From: Natronococcus jeotgali DSM 18795
Lineage (GTDB): Archaea > Halobacteriota > Halobacteria > Halobacteriales > Natrialbaceae
Assembly: GCF_000337695.1 (NCBI RefSeq)
Contig: NZ_AOIA01000129.1
Span: forward strand, 1-39,707
DNA length: 39,707 nucleotides
Direction of reading: 5' to 3'
Shown here piece by piece: positions 25,254-32,920 of this stretch (position 1 is its first letter; each line of letters opens with the position of its first letter). The notes under the pieces were generated by a model, which did not search any database, was not told where the DNA came from, and worked only from the letters and a program-made list of their open reading frames with translations. A program made the translations under genes and the position numbers.

Positions 25254-25267
25254 CCGCACCAGTGCGG
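25254..25267. terminator. Short hairpin after the small acidic gene
   Basis: CCGCAC-CA-GTGCGG begins 45 nt after the stop at 25209. A related hairpin CGCAC-TGATCG-GTGCG lies at 25318-25333. Both are between convergent genes and may mark transcript ends; neither is followed by a T-run. Confidence 0.25.
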
Positions 25268-25425
25268 TTCTCGAGCGACCGGCGTCAAGCCCGTCCGTAG
25301 CGTCGACGTCGGGCCGTCGCACTGATCGGTGCGGGTTCAGTTCTCGTCTCCGTCCCGCCTTCGAGGGGGCGCGACGACGCGTGTTTCCGCAGTTGAGCCG
25401 ACTCGAGCGAGCGAATTCGCCGCGC

Positions 25426-28400
25426 TCAGTCGGCGTTGCGGCCGTCGACTTCCTCGGGATCGCCCTCCTGACCCTCGAGTTGCCCCGCCGTCGGCGAGAC
25501 GACGTTCGCCGCCTCCTCGGGAGGCACCTCCAGCGGCGTGATGCGGACGCTCGTGACCTTGTACTGCGGGATGTACGACGTCGGGTCGAGCTCGTGTTGG
25601 GTGAGCTCGTTGATCGCCCCCTGCGGGAAGTGCATCGGGATGTAGACGAGGCCGGGGTCGGAAGTGTCCTCGACGTTCGCCCGCACCACGATCTCGCCCT
25701 GCCGGGACTGGACCCGGACGTACTCCTCGTTCTCGATCCCGAGCTGGTCGGCCATCTCGGGGTGGACGGTGACGAAGCTCTCGGGGACGTGGTTCATCAG
25801 CGTCTCCACCCGACGGGTCATCGTGCCCGTGTGCCAGTGGTAGAGCACCCGACCCGAGGAGAGCGTGAGCGGGTATTCCTCGTCGGGCATGTCCGGCGGC
25901 TTCGCGTAGTCGGCGGGAACGAAGCGGGCCTTCCCGTCGTCGAAGTTGAACTCGTCCTCGTAGAGATACGGCGTTCCCGGGTCGTCCTCGTCGAAGCAGG
26001 GCCACTGGATCCCCTTCGTGTTCGCCTCGAGGCGCTCGTAGGTGACGCCGCCGTAGATCGGCACGAGGGAGTTGATCTCCTCCATCACCTCGGCCGGCCC
26101 GTCGTAGTCCCAGTCGTAGCCGAAGCGCCTGGCGAGTTGCTCGAGGATCTTGCGGTCGGCCTTGGCCTCGCCCGGCGGATCGACCGCGGGACGGACCCGC
26201 TGGATGCGCCGCTCGGTGTTCGTGAACGTCCCCGACTTCTCGGCGGCGGACGCCGCGGGGAGGATCACGTCGGCGTACTCGGCCGTCTCGGTCAGGAAGA
26301 TGTCCTGGACGGCCAGGAAGTCGATCTTCCGCATCGCCTTCTCGACGTTGTCGATGTCGGGCTCCGAGAGGACGGGGTTCTCGCCCATGATGAACATCCC
26401 GCACAGCTCGCCGTCGTCGATGGCGTGGAACTGCTCGGGGAGGCGCAGGCCGACGTCGCCCGGCGGGCGGACGCCCCACTCGTCCTCGAACTTCTCGAGG
26501 ACGTCCTCGTCGCCGAGGTTCTGGTAGCCGGGGAGGTTGTGCGGGGCCGGCCCCATGTCGCCGCCGCCGCCCTGAACGTTGTTCTGGCCGCGGAACGGCG
26601 AGAGGCCGGCGCGGGGCTTGCCGAGGTTGCCCGTCACCAGCGCGAGGTTCGCGATGGCCAGCACGTTCCGCGTTCCGGTGGTGTGTTGGGTCAGTCCCAT
26701 CGCCCACCCGAAGATGCAGGTGTCGGCGGTGGCGATCGTCTCGGCGGCTCTCTTTAACTCCTCGGCGGGCACCGCCGTCAGCTCTTCGACCTTCTCGGGC
26801 GTGAACGGCTCGACCTTCTCGACGAGCTCGTCGAAGTGTTTGGTGCGCTCCTCGACGAACTCCTCGTCGTGGAGGTCGTTCTCGACGATGTACCGGATCA
26901 TCCCGTTGATCCAGGCGACGTCCTCGCCGGGCGTCGTCCGGACGTACTGGTCGGCGTGTTCGGCCACGCCGACCTCGCGGGGATCGAAGACGATCAGCTC
27001 GGCGCCCTCGCGAACGTTCTGTTTGATGCGGGTCGCGAGGACGGGGTGGGACTCGGTCGTGTTCGACCCCGTGATCAGGTAGCAGTCGGTCTCGCCGACG
27101 TCCTCGTTGATCCGGTTGGTCATCGCGCCGTAGCCGACCGTCTGTTTCAGCCCGGCCACCGTCGAGGAGTGACAGAGCCGCGCGCAGTTGTCGACGTGGG
27201 GCGTTCCGAGCACCTGCCGGGCGAACTTCTGGTTGAGGAAGTTCTCCTCGTTCGTCGTCTTCGAGGAGGAAACGACCGACAGCGCCTCGGGACCGTGTTC
27301 CTCGCGGATCTCCGAGAGCCCCTCGTAGACGCGTTCGATCGCCTCCTCCCAGGTCGCCTCGCGGAAGGCCTCGCGGCCGACGGCGCCGTCGGGGGCGTCT
27401 TCCCGCCGCACGAGGGGACTCTCGAGGCGGTCGTCGGCGTCGACGAAGTCGTAGCCGAACTTCCCTTTCACGCACGTCGAGAAGTCGTTGGCCGGCGTCG
27501 AGTCGGGGTCGGCGGGTCGGACGCCGATCACCTCGCCGTCCTTGCCGTAGAGCTCGAATCGACAGCCCACGGCGCAGTAGCTACAGGTCGTCTCGGCCTT
27601 CTCGACCCGCGAGAGGCGGGCGTCGCCGACCGTCGTCGCGACGTCGAACAGTCGGCCGGCCGGCATCGCCTCGCTGGCGATCCCCTCCGCGACGTGCTCG
27701 AACTCCTCGAGCGCGCGGTCGCCGACGCCCCTCGCGGCGTCGCTCGCGTGGCGCCTCGCGCTCCCGGCGCGGGCCTTCGCGATCGACATGAACCGGGCGA
27801 CGCCGGACTTCTTCTCGGGCGGTTCGGGCTCGCGATCCTCGACGTCGTACGGCAGGTCGCGGTTCGGCGCCTCGGTCTCGTCGGCCGTCTCGGCCTTCGG
27901 GCTCCCGAGGACCGTGCCGATGGAGTTCTCCTGGGTGAAGCCGGGCAGGGGCATCGTCGCGGCGTCGGTCAGCCCCTGTTCGACGAGGGCGCCGGTCGGA
28001 CAGACGCTCGCGCAGTGGCCACAGGAGACGCAGGTCGAGTCGTCGAACGTGTCCGCGTCGTTCTGGAAGGCGATTCGGGTGTCCTGACCGTTGCCTTCCA
28101 TGCGGAGCACGCCCTCGACCTGCACGTCGTTACAGGCGTCGACGCAGCGGTTACAGAGGATGCACTTGTTGCGGTCGATCTGGATGGCCGAGGAGGTGTC
28201 GTCGAGCGGTTCGTACTGGTCGCGGTCCTCGAAGACCCCCCACCGGGGCTCCTCGACGTCCTGCTCGATCGAGGTGTCCTGCAGTTCGCAGCGGCCGTTC
28301 TGTCCGCAGGTGGTACACCGGAGGTTGTGATCCGACAGCTGGAGGTCGAGGTTGACCTCGCGGGCCTCGGCCGCGGCGTCCTCGTCGGTCCTGATCGTCA

Positions 28401-28827
28401 TCCCCTCCTCGACGGGGTGCGAGCAGGCCGTCACGAGCCCGTGTTCCTCCGCGTGGACGGTACAGGTCCGACACTCCCCGCGGGGACCGATCCGATCGGC
28501 CTGTTCGGTGTCCCGGTCGTAGTAACACAGCGCCGCGAGCTCGTCGGCCGACTCGACCGCCTCGACGGCGTCGATGATCGTCGCGTCCGACGGCACCGCG
28601 ACCGACGTGCCGTCGACCGTGAGGCGGGTCCGTCCGTCCTCGGCGTCTCCGGAGCGCACGTCCGGATCGTTGGCGGTCCCGGTCTCGAACTGCTCGGTCA
28701 GCGGCGTCTCGGGTCGGGGATCGGTCACGTTCGGCACCGACGGGAGCCGCGCGACCGGGGTCGGCCGCCGATCGGTCTCCGCGTCGTCGACGTGACTCGC
28801 CAGTTCGTCGCCGCGCTCGCTGCTCAT
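25426..28827 (-). CDS. Formate dehydrogenase-type Mo-bisMGD subunit with NuoG-like N-terminus
   Basis: 1133 aa from the ATG at 28827 (ATGA overlap with the upstream gene; GGAGG 7 nt before). Order: 2Fe-2S domain (Cys101, 119, 122, 135), His-Cys 4Fe-4S (His167, Cys171, 174, 180), two 4Fe-4S clusters (Cys222/225/228/232 and 266/269/272/276), a linker of about 110 residues (290-405), then the molybdopterin domain with its own 4Fe-4S (Cys415, 418, 422, 452) and a DNCARLCHSS motif whose Cys552 is the likely Mo ligand. The C-terminal MopB-binding domain starts near 1010. It resembles cytoplasmic FdhF/FDH-alpha subunits that oxidise formate and feed electrons to a NuoF-like partner. There is no Tat signal. 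The substrate is inferred from family only. Confidence 0.92.
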   Translation of the reverse strand: MSSERGDELASHVDDAETDRRPTPVARLPSVPNVTDPRPETPLTEQFETGTANDPDVRSGDAEDGRTRLTVDGTSVAVPSDATIIDAVEAVESADELAALCYYDRDTEQADRIGPRGECRTCTVHAEEHGLVTACSHPVEEGMTIRTDEDAAAEAREVNLDLQLSDHNLRCTTCGQNGRCELQDTSIEQDVEEPRWGVFEDRDQYEPLDDTSSAIQIDRNKCILCNRCVDACNDVQVEGVLRMEGNGQDTRIAFQNDADTFDDSTCVSCGHCASVCPTGALVEQGLTDAATMPLPGFTQENSIGTVLGSPKAETADETEAPNRDLPYDVEDREPEPPEKKSGVARFMSIAKARAGSARRHASDAARGVGDRALEEFEHVAEGIASEAMPAGRLFDVATTVGDARLSRVEKAETTCSYCAVGCRFELYGKDGEVIGVRPADPDSTPANDFSTCVKGKFGYDFVDADDRLESPLVRREDAPDGAVGREAFREATWEEAIERVYEGLSEIREEHGPEALSVVSSSKTTNEENFLNQKFARQVLGTPHVDNCARLCHSSTVAGLKQTVGYGAMTNRINEDVGETDCYLITGSNTTESHPVLATRIKQNVREGAELIVFDPREVGVAEHADQYVRTTPGEDVAWINGMIRYIVENDLHDEEFVEERTKHFDELVEKVEPFTPEKVEELTAVPAEELKRAAETIATADTCIFGWAMGLTQHTTGTRNVLAIANLALVTGNLGKPRAGLSPFRGQNNVQGGGGDMGPAPHNLPGYQNLGDEDVLEKFEDEWGVRPPGDVGLRLPEQFHAIDDGELCGMFIMGENPVLSEPDIDNVEKAMRKIDFLAVQDIFLTETAEYADVILPAASAAEKSGTFTNTERRIQRVRPAVDPPGEAKADRKILEQLARRFGYDWDYDGPAEVMEEINSLVPIYGGVTYERLEANTKGIQWPCFDEDDPGTPYLYEDEFNFDDGKARFVPADYAKPPDMPDEEYPLTLSSGRVLYHWHTGTMTRRVETLMNHVPESFVTVHPEMADQLGIENEEYVRVQSRQGEIVVRANVEDTSDPGLVYIPMHFPQGAINELTQHELDPTSYIPQYKVTSVRITPLEVPPEEAANVVSPTAGQLEGQEGDPEEVDGRNAD

Positions 28828-30437
28828 CGCGCGCCTCCGTCGGCGATCTCGCACTCGCCGCTGGGACAGCGGCCCTCGGCGTGGGCGGCTACCTCCCGCT
28901 CGAACTCACTCATCCCCGTGACGGCCGGCCGAACCGCCGACCGGCCGAACCGACAGATGCTCGTCTCGCCCATCACGCGGGTCAGTTCGCGGATCGTCGC
29001 GTCCTGATACTCGCCGCCGTAGATGTCTCGTAGCATGTTCGTGAGTTGTTTGGAGCCCTCGCGGCAGGTGACGCAGCGACCGCAGTTCTCCTCCATCGCG
29101 AAGTTCGCCCGTCGGCCCGCCGTCGCGAGGACGCAGCGGTCGTCGTTCAGCAGCTCGACCGCGCCCTCCGTGCCGAGCCCGGCGCCCTCGAGGGCGGGCG
29201 CCGACGGCGAGTGCGCGAGCGATCGGGTGAAGCCGCCGAACTGGCCGCCGACGCAGGCCATCTTGAACCGTCCCTCGACGTCGACCGCCTCGCGGACGTC
29301 CTCGAGGCTCCCCCCGGTCGGCAGTTCGACGGTCGCCGCCGCGTCGACGTCGCCCGTCGCCGTAAGCAGTCGGGTGCCGGGGTCGGCGTCGTCGTCGTCG
29401 AACTCGTCGGGGCGGAGCATCGCGCGGCGGAGCTGCGCCACCGTCCGGGGCGTGTGGACGATCGTCGGTCGCCCGTACAGGCCGTGCTCGGCGGGCGAGG
29501 GCGGCCGGAGCCGGGCCTCGAGGCGGTCGGTTCCCTCCATCGCCTCCAGCGCCATCGTCGGCTCGCCGGCGATGTAGCGGTTCGGCCCGACGACGACTTC
29601 CGGAGCGCTCTCCCGTCCGAGCTCCTCGAGCCGTTCTTCGGCCGCCCGGGCGGCCTCGCGAACGCGTTCGCGGGCCCCGTCGTCGGCCTCGTTACAGTAG
29701 ACGACGACGTCCTCGGCGCCAACGAGCTCGGCGACCGCCAGGGCGCCGTCGAGCACCTCGCCCGGCGCGCCCTCGAGCAGCGTTCGGTCGGTCTCGTTGC
29801 GGGCGTCGCTGTCGTTCGCGTTGACGACGACCACCGGGTCGCGGTCGTCGCTGGCCGCGTCGACGGCGCGGTCCCACTCGTCGACGAGCGGCTCGTCGGC
29901 ACACCAGTCCCCGCGGCCGCGACCGAGCAGTCCGGGCTCGCGAACGCGAGCCCACGCTTCCTCCGGCTCCTCGAGCGCCAGTTCGGCCGCCCGCTCGTCG
30001 GGTACCGTCGCGGGCTCGATCCAGCCACAGCGGCCGAGGACGCGGCGTCGACCGACCGAGAGCGGCCCGGACTCGGGCGTCGGGAGCGACGCCGGCGCGG
30101 GATCGTGGTCGACGACTGCCGCCGCGTCCTCGGTCGGGAGCCGCCCCCGCTCGAGGGTCTCGACCAGCGACTCGAGCCGCTCGGCGGCCGGCGACGGATA
30201 CAGCGCCGTCCGGTCGTCCCGCGTGACCGACACCAGGGGCTCGAACGCACGGATCCCCGTCGGTCCCGTCTCGAGGACGGCCGCGTCGTCGACTGCCGAG
30301 CGAATCTCGTCGAGGACGCGCTGTTTTCGGCGGCTGCGTCGCGAACCCGCGGCCACGCGGATCGCGAACTCCTCGTCGGTCGAATCGCACCGGTTCTCCA
30401 TTAGCCACGACTCCCGGTTCACCACGGGAAAAGGCAC
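28824..30437 (-). CDS. NuoF-like flavoprotein/4Fe-4S subunit with degenerate FMN/NADH motifs
   Basis: 537 aa from GTG 30437; an internal ATG at 30401 (MENRCDSTDEEF) is an alternative start. Residues about 170-400 align by eye with the NuoF core: VVVVNANDS (NuoF VVNADES), YIAGEPTMALEAMEG (NuoF YICGEETALLESLEG), and AEHGLYGRPTIVHTPRTVAQ. The C-terminal cluster domain has Cys452, 455, 458 and 495 (NCGRCVTCREGSKQ, TSICRFG), a complete 4Fe-4S site. The FMN loop GRGGAGFPTG is replaced by GRGRGDWCAD, and the NADH-contacting EE by EP. It is the first gene of the operon, coupled by ATGA to the molybdenum subunit. A NuoE partner is absent. Confidence 0.82.
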   Translation of the reverse strand: MPFPVVNRESWLMENRCDSTDEEFAIRVAAGSRRSRRKQRVLDEIRSAVDDAAVLETGPTGIRAFEPLVSVTRDDRTALYPSPAAERLESLVETLERGRLPTEDAAAVVDHDPAPASLPTPESGPLSVGRRRVLGRCGWIEPATVPDERAAELALEEPEEAWARVREPGLLGRGRGDWCADEPLVDEWDRAVDAASDDRDPVVVVNANDSDARNETDRTLLEGAPGEVLDGALAVAELVGAEDVVVYCNEADDGARERVREAARAAEERLEELGRESAPEVVVGPNRYIAGEPTMALEAMEGTDRLEARLRPPSPAEHGLYGRPTIVHTPRTVAQLRRAMLRPDEFDDDDADPGTRLLTATGDVDAAATVELPTGGSLEDVREAVDVEGRFKMACVGGQFGGFTRSLAHSPSAPALEGAGLGTEGAVELLNDDRCVLATAGRRANFAMEENCGRCVTCREGSKQLTNMLRDIYGGEYQDATIRELTRVMGETSICRFGRSAVRPAVTGMSEFEREVAAHAEGRCPSGECEIADGGAR

Positions 30438-30454
30438 GGGTTGAGAGCGACCGG

Positions 30455-30463
30455 TTTTAATTT
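30455..30463 (-). promoter_or_regulatory. TATA box of the formate-dehydrogenase-like operon
   Basis: The minus strand reads AAATTAAAA, 18-26 nt before the GTG at 30437. It fits a leaderless or very short-leader transcript. Confidence 0.5.
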
Positions 30464-30537
30464 CCCCTCGACGCCCTCGTTCCGACCGACGAACCCGCGG
30501 CTCGCGGGTCGACTCGCCGGCGCCGGAGCAGTCCCTC

Positions 30538-30687
30538 TCAGAACGGCGGCTCCACCGTCGGTTCGTCCTCCCGCCACCGGAGGGCTAGCCAGACGACGGT
30601 CGACAGCAGTCCTGCAAGCAGTAACGCCGTCGTCAGTCCGGCGGGGGCGCGACCGCGCCGCGCCGAGGGGGATCGATCGTCCGTCAC
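30538..30687 (-). CDS. Small single-span membrane protein
   Basis: 49 aa from a GTG at 30687 (VTDDRSPSARRGRAPAGLTT). One clear hydrophobic helix follows (LTTALLLAGLLSTVVWLAL), then WRED and an acidic tail. It is too short for family assignment. It lies between the divergent upstream region of the formate-dehydrogenase-like operon and msrA. The charge pattern (basic before, acidic after) would place the C-terminus outside. Confidence 0.5.
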   Translation of the reverse strand: MTDDRSPSARRGRAPAGLTTALLLAGLLSTVVWLALRWREDEPTVEPPF

Positions 30688-30748
30688 GCGTCCCCGATCT
30701 CGGAGCGGGCGAATAGTCCTTTCGCCGTCGCGACCGCGGGAGCCTGCG

Positions 30749-31282
30749 TCAGTCGTCGACGGGCGCCTTCGCGGCGAACTTCTCGCGGACCTTCTCGACT
30801 TTCGGCGCCGCGTGCATCGAGCAGTAGGCGTCGTTGGGATTCTTCTCGAAGTAGTTCTGGTGGTACTGTTCAGCCTCGTAGAAGGTTTCGAGCGGTTCGA
30901 TCTCCGTGACGATCCCCTCGTAGAGCCCCTCTTTCTCGAGTTCCGCGGCGAAGGCCTCGGCGGTCTCGAGTTGCTCGTCGTCGTGGGCGTAGATCGCCGA
31001 GCGGTACTGGCTGCCGACGTCGGGGCCCTCGCGGTCCTTCGTGGTCGGGTCGTGGATCGTAAAGAAGACCTCGAGCAGGTCCTCGTAGGCGACCGTCTCG
31101 GGGTCGTACTCGAGCTGGACGACCTCCGCGTGGCCCGTCGAGCCCGAGCAGACCGCCTCGTAGGTCGGGTCCTCGGCGTGACCGCCCGCATAGCCCGAGG
31201 TCACCGATTCGACGCCCTCGAGCTGTTCGAAGGCCGCCTCGACGCACCAGAAACAGCCGCCGCCGAAGGTCGCTCGTTCCAT
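30749..31282 (-). CDS. msrA: Peptide methionine sulfoxide reductase A
   Basis: 177 aa from the ATG at 31282 (MERATFGGGCFWCVEAAF). It reduces methionine-S-sulfoxide in proteins. The catalytic Cys10 is in the GCFWC signature, GYAGG and STGHAEVVQLEYDP are the other conserved blocks, and QYHQNYF lies near the end. The resolving Cys is probably the C-terminal one in DAYCSMHAAP. It is a cytoplasmic protein repair enzyme. An upstream in-frame ATG (31309) adds basic residues and is unlikely. Confidence 0.95.
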   Translation of the reverse strand: MERATFGGGCFWCVEAAFEQLEGVESVTSGYAGGHAEDPTYEAVCSGSTGHAEVVQLEYDPETVAYEDLLEVFFTIHDPTTKDREGPDVGSQYRSAIYAHDDEQLETAEAFAAELEKEGLYEGIVTEIEPLETFYEAEQYHQNYFEKNPNDAYCSMHAAPKVEKVREKFAAKAPVDD

Positions 31283-31388
31283 GGTCGGCCGTAGGGAACG
31301 AGCGCGCAAAGACCTGACGGGACGACCCCGCCGCTCGCCTCGCCGGTTCGGCCGCCACGAATATGTGACGCCGGGTGAACGTACGGTC

Positions 31389-31754
31389 GTGGGGGACGGC
31401 TTTCGGGAGACGGCGCTCGGCGGCCTGTTCGTCCTCGTCGCCAGCTACCTGCTCGTCGTTCCCGGTCGCCGGCTGTGGGGCCCGACCATCGACCGCGTCG
31501 GCGAGTTCGGATTCCTCCTCGTGTTGATCGGCGTCTGTATCGCCTGCGGTGCGGGCTTCGGGGCGCTGACCGGGATTCGGTTCCGCCGGCTCCTCGTCGG
31601 CGGCGCCGTCGTCTACGCCGTCTGGTGGCTCTATCTCGAGGTGACCGCCGGTCCGTTCGACAGCCCGGTCCACGTCCTCCTCGGCGCGTTCATGCTCGGC
31701 GGGTTCACTGTCGGCGCCCGGCTGGCCGGGACGGCGCGCTCGCGGTACGGATAG
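31389..31754 (+). CDS. Four-helix membrane protein of unknown function
   Basis: About 121 aa if it starts at the GTG 31389, which has a TATA-like GAATAT 25-30 nt upstream; GTG 31365 is an alternative. Four hydrophobic segments: LGGLFVLVASYLLVV, FGFLLVLIGVCIACGAGFGA, LLVGGAVVYAVWWLYL and VHVLLGAFMLGGFTVGAR. It resembles nothing I can name. It is divergent from msrA and convergent with arfC. Confidence 0.68.
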   Translation: MGDGFRETALGGLFVLVASYLLVVPGRRLWGPTIDRVGEFGFLLVLIGVCIACGAGFGALTGIRFRRLLVGGAVVYAVWWLYLEVTAGPFDSPVHVLLGAFMLGGFTVGARLAGTARSRYG

Positions 31755-31776
31755 CCGGACCGCGGCTCCGACGGCT

Positions 31777-32442
31777 TCAGCCGTTAGCCGTCCGCCAGGT
31801 CAGCAACGCCCCCTCGCCGACCCGCTCGAGGCTCTCGAGCTCGAGGGTCGGGAAGTCGGCGACGAAGCCCTCGCCGTCGGCAAGCGTCGGGGCGTCCCGT
31901 CCGCCGATGACCGTCGGGCCGACGAACACCCGCAGCTCGTCGACGAGCCCGTCCTCGAACAGCGAGAAGATGAGTTCGCCCCCGCCCTCGACCATGATCC
32001 GCTCGAGGCCCTGGGCCTGCAGCGTCGCGAACGCCCGCAGCAGGTCGACGCGGTCGTCGCCGGCCGTGACCAGCTCCGCGCGGTCGGCCAGATCCATTCG
32101 GTCGTCGATCGTCGCCCGCTCGCTCGTACAGACGTAGGTCGTCGCGGCGTCGTCGAGGACGGCCGCGTCGGTCGGCGTGCGCGCCCTCGAGTCGACGACA
32201 ACGCGGGCCGGGTGTGCGGGCTCGCCGCGGTCGCGGCGCTCGTCGATCAGCGCCTCCTCTTTGACGGTGAGGTGGGGGTCGTCCGCGAGGACGGTGCCGA
32301 CGCCGACGACGACGGCGTCGCTGTCGGCACGCAGACGGTCGACCCGCGTGAAATCGGCGTCGCCGCTGATCGGGATCTGTTCGCGGCGTCTCGAGGAGAG
32401 CTTCCCGTCCGCGCTCGTGGCGGCGTTGACGACGACGTGCAT
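31777..32442 (-). CDS. arfC: 2,5-diamino-6-(ribosylamino)pyrimidinone 5'-phosphate reductase
   Basis: 221 aa from the ATG at 32442 (MHVVVNAATSADGKLSSRRR). It reduces the ribosyl side chain of the pyrimidine intermediate with NAD(P)H in archaeal riboflavin synthesis. It is the RibD C-terminal (dihydrofolate-reductase-like) fold: ADSDAVVVGVGTVLADDPHL, RVVVDSRARTP, and the nucleotide loop IMVEGGGELIFSLFEDGLVD. It lacks the deaminase domain, as usual for archaea. A TATA-like box and a GC palindrome lie in front of the start. Confidence 0.93.
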   Translation of the reverse strand: MHVVVNAATSADGKLSSRRREQIPISGDADFTRVDRLRADSDAVVVGVGTVLADDPHLTVKEEALIDERRDRGEPAHPARVVVDSRARTPTDAAVLDDAATTYVCTSERATIDDRMDLADRAELVTAGDDRVDLLRAFATLQAQGLERIMVEGGGELIFSLFEDGLVDELRVFVGPTVIGGRDAPTLADGEGFVADFPTLELESLERVGEGALLTWRTANG

Positions 32443-32621
32443 ACCCCCTGCTGGGGGGCGGGTCCTAAAGAAGGCGTGGATAGGGGTGTTCGTGTGGGTT
32501 CGTCGAAGCGGGACAGTAGCGATAGCCGACAGGTACAATAGGTGCCTAAGCCAACTACCTTGGTTGTCTCAGGTAACTCAGGTACAATAGGTGACTCGGA
32601 CATCGGTTCAATAGGGATTGC
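32443..32621. repeat. Intergenic stretch with a 15-bp direct repeat
   Basis: CAGGTACAATAGGTG occurs at 32530-32544 and again at 32579-32593; a looser relative, GGTTCAATAGGGA, follows at about 32605. The stretch is AT-richer than its surroundings and noncoding. It marks the left edge of the accessory patch. Confidence 0.6.
32444..32470 (-). promoter_or_regulatory. arfC promoter: TATA-like box plus palindrome at the start site
   Basis: CTAAAG (32465-32470; minus CTTTAG) is centred 26 nt upstream of the ATG. CCCCC-TGCT-GGGGG (32444-32457) fills the space between this box and the start, a good place for a repressor site. Confidence 0.4.
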
Positions 32622-32771
32622 TTCGAGAGCTCCCTCGATACGACGGAACGGGCGGAGGAACTCGAGGAACAGATCGAGAAGACCGACGAGTTGATCGACG
32701 AGATCGTGTACGAACTGTACGGGCTGACCGACGAGGAAATTGCAATCGTCGAGGAGACGGTCGGCGAGTAG
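32622..32771 (+). pseudogene. 3' remnant of an Eco57I-type restriction/methylase gene
   Basis: Fifty codons in one frame read FESSLDTTERAEELEEQIEK then TDELIDEIVYELYGLTDEEI and end AIVEETVGE-stop. The IDEIVYxLYGLTxEEI pattern is the usual C-terminus of large type IIG/Eco57I-like methylases in haloarchaea and bacteria. No start codon and no methylase motifs precede it; the frame is closed 29 bp upstream by TGA. It is a deletion remnant. The last 25 bp recur at 32893. Confidence 0.75.
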
Positions 32772-32920
32772 GACCGCGAGTGAGGAGCGAACGCGACGAG
32801 CGAGCGGCTTTTTGGTCCAGATTTTTACAAGCGGTTCGACTGAGCGAGCATCGCGAGCGAAGGAGGACCCGAAGTAAAAAGGTGGGAGCGAGATTGCAAT
32901 CGTCGAGGAGACGGTCGGCG
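32739..32920. repeat. 28-bp direct repeats bracketing 126 bp
   Basis: The 28-bp sequence at 32739-32766 recurs exactly at 32893-32920. It begins ATTGCAATCGTCGAGGAGAC. Both copies read IAIVEETVG in the methylase C-terminus frame; copy 1 ends E-stop, copy 2 ends GD-stop and runs into the GTG of the nuclease gene. The dispersed repeat at 32806-32884 lies between them. Confidence 0.9.
32806..32884 (+). repeat. Dispersed intergenic repeat, copy 2
   Basis: It starts GGCTTTTTGGTCCAGATTTT, includes GAGCGAGCATCGCGAGCGAA and closes with GTAAAAAGG. The same blocks in the same order occur at 4469-4536 on the other strand, with diverged spacers. Confidence 0.55.
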
